From positions 1-6,512 of the forward strand of contig CAAETL010000214.1 of assembly GCA_900758955.1 (NCBI GenBank): a DNA stretch of 6,512 nucleotides, given 5' to 3'. Positions 6,336 through 6,512 of this stretch are shown here, one piece after another; position 1 is the stretch's first letter, and each line of letters opens with the position of its first letter. A program made the position numbers and the translations under genes. The notes under the pieces were generated by a model that made no database searches, was not told where the DNA came from, and saw only the letters and a list, made by a program, of their open reading frames with translations. The DNA is from an uncultured Oscillospiraceae bacterium (GTDB taxonomy: Bacteria; Bacillota; Clostridia; Oscillospirales; Oscillospiraceae).

Positions 6336-6512
6336 TCATGGCTTTGCGGCGCGGGATTCGACTTTGGCATAGGCGCTTCGTTTGACCTTATAGGCGACAG
6401 TGACGGTAACAAGCATTACCACCATCAGGGCAATGTCGCCCGTCCAGGCAGCGATATAAGAACCGGACTGATCGTACACGATAGCGCCGAAAAGGGGACC
6501 GATACTGGCGCC
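6336..6512 (-). CDS. C-terminal end of an MFS-type transporter (partial)
   Basis: The last 58 codons of a minus-strand gene are visible; its start lies beyond the right edge. The segment starts GASIGPLFGAIVYDQSGSY, the pattern seen around transmembrane helix 11 and the following loop in major facilitator superfamily carriers. A hydrophobic stretch follows at about residues 26-41 of the fragment (DIALMVVMLVTVTVAY), which would be helix 12. A positively charged tail (KVKRS...KVESRAAKP) then fits a cytoplasmic C-terminus. The gene runs towards the LysR gene and shares the hairpin at 6274-6310. Its substrate cannot be told from this part. Uptake of an organic acid for the nearby ligase is a possible but untested link. 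Confidence 0.72.
   Translation of the reverse strand, partial: GASIGPLFGAIVYDQSGSYIAAWTGDIALMVVMLVTVTVAYKVKRSAYAKVESRAAKP

Overview
The window looks like part of the chromosome of a moderately GC-rich anaerobic Bacillota (class Clostridia, most likely an Oscillospiraceae-type gut organism). The reasons are the separate AccC, AccD and AccA subunits with a short (266 aa) clostridial-style AccA, strong GGAGG-type ribosome binding sites, a TTG start, tightly packed same-strand genes and clostridial-looking protein sequences. The taxonomic call is an inference from protein style, not a database result.

Positions 1-5082 hold a plus-strand operon. It begins with what may be the last codons of an upstream gene (about 30-50; the residues FALVEE followed by a stop resemble a FabZ C-terminus). 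Then come accC (biotin carboxylase, 52-1362), accD (carboxyltransferase beta, 1374-2234, TTG start), accA (carboxyltransferase alpha, 2231-3031), a YbgC/4HBT-type hotdog thioesterase (3028-3441) and an AMP-forming acyl-CoA synthetase of the medium-chain type (3448-5082). accD/accA and accA/thioesterase overlap by 4 bases (ATGA), and the other gaps are 11 and 6 bases, so the five genes are probably translationally coupled. A good intrinsic terminator (5114-5165) closes the operon.

The three acc products would make malonyl-CoA from acetyl-CoA, given a biotin carrier protein (AccB) that is not in the window and probably lies upstream. The thioesterase and ligase at the end could release acyl groups and reactivate free acids as CoA thioesters. 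This places a release/reactivation pair next to malonyl-CoA supply, but the substrates cannot be read from the sequence.

Positions 5166-6257 hold an AT-richer region with a sigma-A-like promoter (5242-5270) and a LysR-family regulator gene (5328-6257). A 15-bp perfect hairpin (6274-6310) separates it from a convergent minus-strand gene, of which only the last 58 codons are visible. That gene encodes the C-terminal end of what looks like a major facilitator superfamily transporter.

The oddest feature is at the left edge. Bases 1-30 are an exact inverted copy of bases 43-72, which contain the accC ribosome binding site, start and first codons. This looks more like a contig-end fold-back artefact than biology. 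Other points worth attention are a shortened loop and a one-residue insertion in AccC, and a CxC in place of CxxC in the AccD zinc ribbon. I see no tRNA, rRNA, CRISPR array or insertion sequence, and nothing I can defend as a wholly new system.
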